In this document: positions 6,492 through 6,862 of the stretch, piece after piece
Layout of the letters: every line of letters begins with the position of its first letter
Numbering within the stretch: the first letter of the stretch is position 1
Notes under the pieces: model-generated
What the model was told of the DNA's origin: nothing
What the model saw: only the letters and a program-made list of their open reading frames with translations
The model's database searches: none
Position numbers and translations under genes: made by a program
Assembly (NCBI GenBank): GCA_029937635.1
Contig: JAPYPM010000119.1
Span: 1 to 6,862, forward strand
DNA: 6,862 nt
Origin: Nitrospinaceae bacterium
GTDB taxonomy: Bacteria; Nitrospinota; Nitrospinia; Nitrospinales; VA-1
Reading direction: 5' to 3'

Positions 6492-6506
6492 TTAGCAAGT
6501 AGCTAA
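6492..6506 (+). repeat. Short hairpin before a strong ribosome binding site
   Basis: TTAGC (6492-6496) and GCTAA (6502-6506) form a perfect 5-base stem with loop AAGTA, ending 8 bases before the AAGGAGG at 6515-6521. It could be part of a leader controlling the tiny ORF downstream, or chance in AT-rich DNA. Confidence 0.25.
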
Positions 6507-6514
6507 AATATTAT

Positions 6515-6542
6515 AAGGAGGCGATTAAGTATGAAACTTTAA
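6515..6542 (+). other. Perfect Shine-Dalgarno followed by a three-codon ORF (Met-Lys-Leu-stop)
   Basis: AAGGAGG at 6515-6521 is the strongest ribosome binding site in the window and sits 9 bases before ATG AAA CTT TAA (6531-6542). No reading frame continues far beyond it: the other two frames also meet stops within about 25 bases. It may be the remnant of a gene lost by mutation or rearrangement, or a regulatory minimal ORF. The bases are certain; biological meaning is not. Confidence 0.4.
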
Positions 6543-6662
6543 AAACTCAAGTGTAATCGAAAACTTAATATTCGTTTAAAATAAAACCCTGCAATATTTT
6601 TTTATAATCATTTACCTTCGTTTAGGCTCGAGTCTTCCATTAACTCACCGAAGCATAGGTAC

Positions 6663-6672
6663 TTACTAGTAA
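6663..6672. repeat. 10-base perfect palindrome
   Basis: TTACTAGTAA is fully self-complementary. It lies in the more GC-balanced segment at the right end, close to two other inverted repeats, and could be a protein-binding site or part of a repeat element. Confidence 0.25.
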
Positions 6673-6695
6673 CCTCCAGTTAGCATGTGTCCATC

Positions 6696-6718
6696 TTGGA
6701 TGCTATTTCCCCATCCAA
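6696..6718. repeat. 7-base stem, 9-base loop inverted repeat
   Basis: TTGGATG (6696-6702) pairs perfectly with CATCCAA (6712-6718) around CTATTTCCC. No T-run follows on either strand, so it is not a standard terminator. A further repeat, GTGTTCA (6721-6727) with TGAACAC (6762-6768), starts 3 bases later. Confidence 0.35.
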
Positions 6719-6862
6719 AAGTGTTCACAAAAATTCTGGATAGCAAGACCTTGAAAACGGATGAACACATACAGGCGTTCTATCTTTTGGAGCGCTTTTG
6801 GCCTTTGAAGGGGGGATACGAATAAAAAAACGAAAACCATCTCAATGGACTTAACAATATGG

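Larger units (their letters stand above)
6246..6862. other. Gene-poor right end: AT-rich stretch then a more balanced segment
   Basis: I see no convincing protein gene in these 617 bases. From 6246 to about 6600 the DNA is extremely AT-rich (one sampled line, 6301-6360, has 11 G/C of 60) and must include the HAD gene's promoter, though no single match stands out. From about 6610 GC rises to about 40% and several inverted repeats appear. The longest plausible frame there, plus strand 6685-6825 (46 codons), lacks a ribosome binding site and resembles no family I recognise; it could be a decayed fragment. Confidence 0.6.

Noticed and set aside
6685..6825. 46-codon plus-strand frame at the right end, considered as a transposase fragment
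   Set aside because: No ribosome site and no residue pattern that I can tie to a transposase or any family; noted only in the region description.
1..6862. CRISPR arrays, tRNA or rRNA genes, integrase or complete insertion sequence
   Set aside because: No regularly spaced repeats, no cloverleaf or rRNA motif and no transposase signature were seen on either strand.

Overview
This window is a stretch of surface-polysaccharide (O-antigen or capsule type) biosynthesis genes from a Gram-negative bacterium. The Gram-negative assignment rests on a KdsB-type CMP-ulosonate synthetase and on the CDP-glucose branch enzymes RfbF and RfbG. Composition is moderate, about 40-45% GC in most genes, with a much more AT-rich zone near the right end. 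No gene points clearly to a phylum, so the lineage is left open.

Layout. Positions 1-2268 hold a minus-strand operon, read right to left: an extended SDR nucleotide-sugar dehydratase/epimerase, then glucose-1-phosphate cytidylyltransferase (rfbF), then CDP-glucose 4,6-dehydratase (rfbG), which runs off the left edge. Gaps are 40 and 25 bases. Positions 2269-2646 are a divergent control region with a candidate promoter in each direction and a 13-base palindrome at the probable start point of the minus-strand transcript. Positions 2653-4437 (plus strand) encode a full-length fused ABC exporter of the PglK/MsbA type, followed by a terminator-like hairpin. Positions 4642-5376 (minus) encode a divergent KdsB-like cytidylyltransferase. 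Positions 5568-6245 (minus) encode an AT-rich HAD-superfamily phosphatase with a cap domain. Positions 6246-6862 have no convincing gene. This stretch is very AT-rich to about 6600 and contains a strong ribosome binding site in front of a three-codon ORF. It then changes to a more GC-balanced segment with several inverted repeats.

How the genes fit together. RfbF makes CDP-glucose from glucose-1-phosphate and CTP. RfbG converts it to CDP-4-keto-6-deoxyglucose, the entry point to 3,6-dideoxyhexoses and related CDP sugars. The SDR at the head of the operon is a candidate for a later reduction or epimerisation of a nucleotide sugar. The KdsB-like enzyme would activate a Kdo-type acid as its CMP form, and the HAD enzyme could dephosphorylate a sugar-phosphate precursor. 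The ABC exporter would move a lipid-linked glycan or glycolipid across the inner membrane. These pathway links are inferred from family membership and neighbourhood.

I did not find clear evidence of a wholly new system. The points most worth a second look are the SDR whose catalytic YxxxK lysine is a histidine, the divergent KdsB-like enzyme beside a compositionally foreign HAD gene, and the structured non-coding right end.
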